NCBI GenBank assembly: GCA_020024175.1
Contig: JAHHUB010000018.1
Span: forward strand, 1 to 16,009
Direction: 5' to 3'
From: Oscillospiraceae bacterium
Lineage (GTDB): Bacteria; Bacillota; Clostridia; Oscillospirales; Ruminococcaceae
Length of the DNA: 16,009 nt
The notes under the pieces are model-generated. The model was not told the origin of the DNA and did no database searches. It was given only the letters and a program-made list of their open reading frames with translations. Positions 15,385 through 16,009 of this stretch are shown here, piece by piece; position 1 is the stretch's first letter, and the number at the start of each line of letters is the position of its first letter. The translations under genes and the position numbers were made by a program.

Positions 15385-15398
15385 ATTAACAAGTTAAT
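15385..15398. promoter_or_regulatory. Palindrome ATTAAC-AA-GTTAAT upstream of the SDR gene
   Basis: Perfect 14-bp inverted repeat. On the minus strand it contains TTGTTA (15387-15392), a possible -35 for the SDR gene, with TAATGT 17 nt further on as a poor -10. Placement suggests an operator, but AT-rich palindromes arise easily by chance. Confidence 0.3.
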
Positions 15399-15478
15399 TA
15401 AATGTATTAAATATACCAAATATTTCATATATAAATGCAGCTATTTCAACAAATATTAATTATATTTTTTGTTTGATA

Positions 15479-15507
15479 TTGACAACGTGAGGTTTAGCTG
15501 ATACAAT
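15479..15507 (+). promoter_or_regulatory. Strong sigma-A promoter upstream of a short untranslated transcript
   Basis: Perfect TTGACA (15479-15484), exactly 17 nt, TACAAT (15502-15507) with an extended TGA. It is the best -35/-10 pair in the window. The first downstream ORF of any size begins about 190 nt later, beyond a terminator. Confidence 0.8.
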
Positions 15508-15513
15508 AGTAAA

Positions 15514-15625
15514 TGTACTGAAAGTGATGAAAACACTTTAAATTATATTAATTCGATTATTTCTTACCCTTCTACAATAAATTATACAAACAAAGAGAAC
15601 TCGCTGTCAATAGCGAGTCTTTTTG
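15514..15625 (+). ncRNA. Candidate small RNA or attenuated leader (about 110 nt)
   Basis: The segment runs from the predicted start of the 15479-15507 promoter to the end of an intrinsic terminator. It contains a 6-bp hairpin, AAAGTG/CACTTT (15521-15526 with 15534-15539). A long unstructured A/T and pyrimidine-rich middle follows, and then the terminator hairpin. The only ORF with a start codon is four codons long (15527-15541, MKTL). I do not recognise a known riboswitch, T-box or 6S RNA. It could be an independent trans-acting RNA, or a leader that attenuates the CPCC gene downstream. No alternative antiterminator pairing is evident, which slightly favours a separate RNA. Confidence 0.5.
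15599..15625 (+). terminator. Intrinsic terminator of the short transcript
   Basis: Perfect 7-bp GC-containing stem ACTCGCT (15599-15605) / AGCGAGT (15612-15618), 6-nt loop, then CTTTTTG. The stem can extend weakly into flanking A/T pairs. Confidence 0.8.
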
Positions 15626-15705
15626 TTCACAGATAAAAATAAAAAAGCAAATTTTAAACATATTATATCACAACGCACAAATTAAATATTTTAGGAGGAT
15701 TTCAT

Positions 15706-16009
15706 ATGAATTATCCCTGTCCCTGCTGTGGTTATAAAACCTTACCTGTTCCGGTAGATGAAGCTATTGCATATATTTGCCCTGTCTGCTTTTGGGAAAA
15801 TGATATTTTTATACAAAGTACAGAAGAACCCAGTGATCAAAACCATGGTATGACCTTATCTAAAGCCAGAGAAAATTTTAAAAAATACAAAGCTGTTGAC
15901 AAAAGATTTCTATATCATGGTACGGATATTTATGCCAGAGAACCAAAAGAAGAAGAAAAACCACCTGAAATACCACCTGACCCTCCTTTTTGTGAAGTTT
16001 CCGTTTGTG
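15706..16009 (+). CDS. CPCC family cysteine-rich protein, 3' partial
   Basis: The frame opens with ATG 15706 behind AGGAGG (15693-15698, 7 nt spacing) and runs off the right edge after 101 codons. It begins MNYPCPCCGYKTL and continues with YICPVCFWENDIF. Two CxxC pairs (Cys5/Cys8 and Cys25/Cys28, plus Cys7) form the zinc-ribbon-like core of the CPCC domain. The usual GMTLSKARENFKKYKAVD helix follows near residues 48-65. The family has no established function; zinc binding is inferred from the cysteines. After the domain comes a charged and proline-rich tail (KEEEKPPEIPPDPP) and another cysteine, continuing outside the window. Expression may depend on readthrough from the strong promoter and terminator upstream. 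Confidence 0.85.
   Translation, partial: MNYPCPCCGYKTLPVPVDEAIAYICPVCFWENDIFIQSTEEPSDQNHGMTLSKARENFKKYKAVDKRFLYHGTDIYAREPKEEEKPPEIPPDPPFCEVSVC

Larger units (their letters stand above)
15358..15705. other. Intergenic region between the SDR and CPCC genes
   Basis: This stretch of about 350 nt has no ORF of note. From left to right it holds a perfect palindrome (15385-15398) over a possible SDR -35, a near-consensus plus-strand promoter (15479-15507), a small hairpin (15521-15539), an intrinsic terminator (15599-15625) and the CPCC ribosome site AGGAGG (15693-15698). Between the terminator and the CPCC start I see only weak promoter-like AT-rich sequence. Confidence 0.7.

Noticed and set aside
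15527..15541. Four-codon ORF MKTL as an attenuator leader peptide
   Set aside because: Too short, no repeated regulatory codon and no convincing Shine-Dalgarno.
15508..15700. Known riboswitch or T-box in the CPCC leader
   Set aside because: No T-box sequence, no recognisable conserved core of common riboswitches, and no clear alternative antiterminator pairing.
1..16009. CRISPR arrays, insertion sequences, tRNA or rRNA genes
   Set aside because: No regularly spaced repeats, transposase or integrase frames, cloverleaf sequences or rRNA segments were seen on either strand.

Overview
The window is low-GC, AT-rich-intergenic DNA with strong AGGAGG-type ribosome sites, frequent TTG/GTG starts and sigma-A-like promoters. 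The gene set includes a CwlD-type spore-cortex amidase, a Bacillus-type MazF, a DUF1846 protein and a CPCC protein. Together these point to a spore-forming member of the Bacillota (Firmicutes), most likely a gut-type Clostridia. The genus cannot be decided from the window. Most of it is ordinary chromosome; I see no insertion sequence, prophage, CRISPR array, rRNA or tRNA.

Layout, left to right. (1) 2-892: end of an S1-repeat RNA-binding protein, cut by the left edge, converging on radC (896-1594, minus) with only 3 nt between stops. (2) 1754-4463: a three-gene plus-strand operon of a HAD phosphatase, an RluA-family pseudouridine synthase and an RlmN/Cfr-family radical SAM RNA methyltransferase. 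It starts at a clear promoter and ends at a perfect 19-bp hairpin that probably also terminates the converging DUF1846 gene. (3) 4638-6937 minus: DUF1846 protein and cwlD. (4) 7183-7548 minus: mazF, apparently alone, with its own terminator and no visible antitoxin. (5) 7752-10214 minus: lipoprotein, nnr and acpS, reading acpS-nnr-lipoprotein, ending in a terminator. This recalls the Bacillus subtilis acpS-ydcC-alr-ndoAI-ndoA neighbourhood with alr and the antitoxin missing. (6) 10526-11314 plus: an XRE regulator with a SHOCT-like C-terminal domain, and a small protein that looks like a diverged copy of that domain. They lie behind a promoter with a palindromic operator. (7) 11474-14482 plus: a complete GH2 beta-galactosidase with its own promoter and terminator. 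(8) 14590-15327 minus: a FabG-like SDR whose sequence resembles the elongation factor P 5-aminopentanone reductase YmfI. (9) 15479-15625: a near-consensus promoter followed about 100 nt later by a perfect intrinsic terminator with no ORF between, a candidate small RNA or regulated leader. (10) 15706 to the right edge: start of a CPCC-family cysteine-rich protein.

Functionally the window is rich in translation and RNA biology: an S1 protein, a pseudouridine synthase, an RNA methyltransferase, MazF and a possible EF-P modifying enzyme. It also holds cofactor housekeeping (AcpS, Nnr), cell-wall/spore work (CwlD) and lactose use (LacZ). The least explained parts are the transcript candidate at 15514-15625, the antitoxin-less MazF, and the XRE/SHOCT pair with its half-site array. 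Several starts were moved downstream from the longest reading frame because a good Shine-Dalgarno sequence and the family's usual N-terminus agree on the shorter form.
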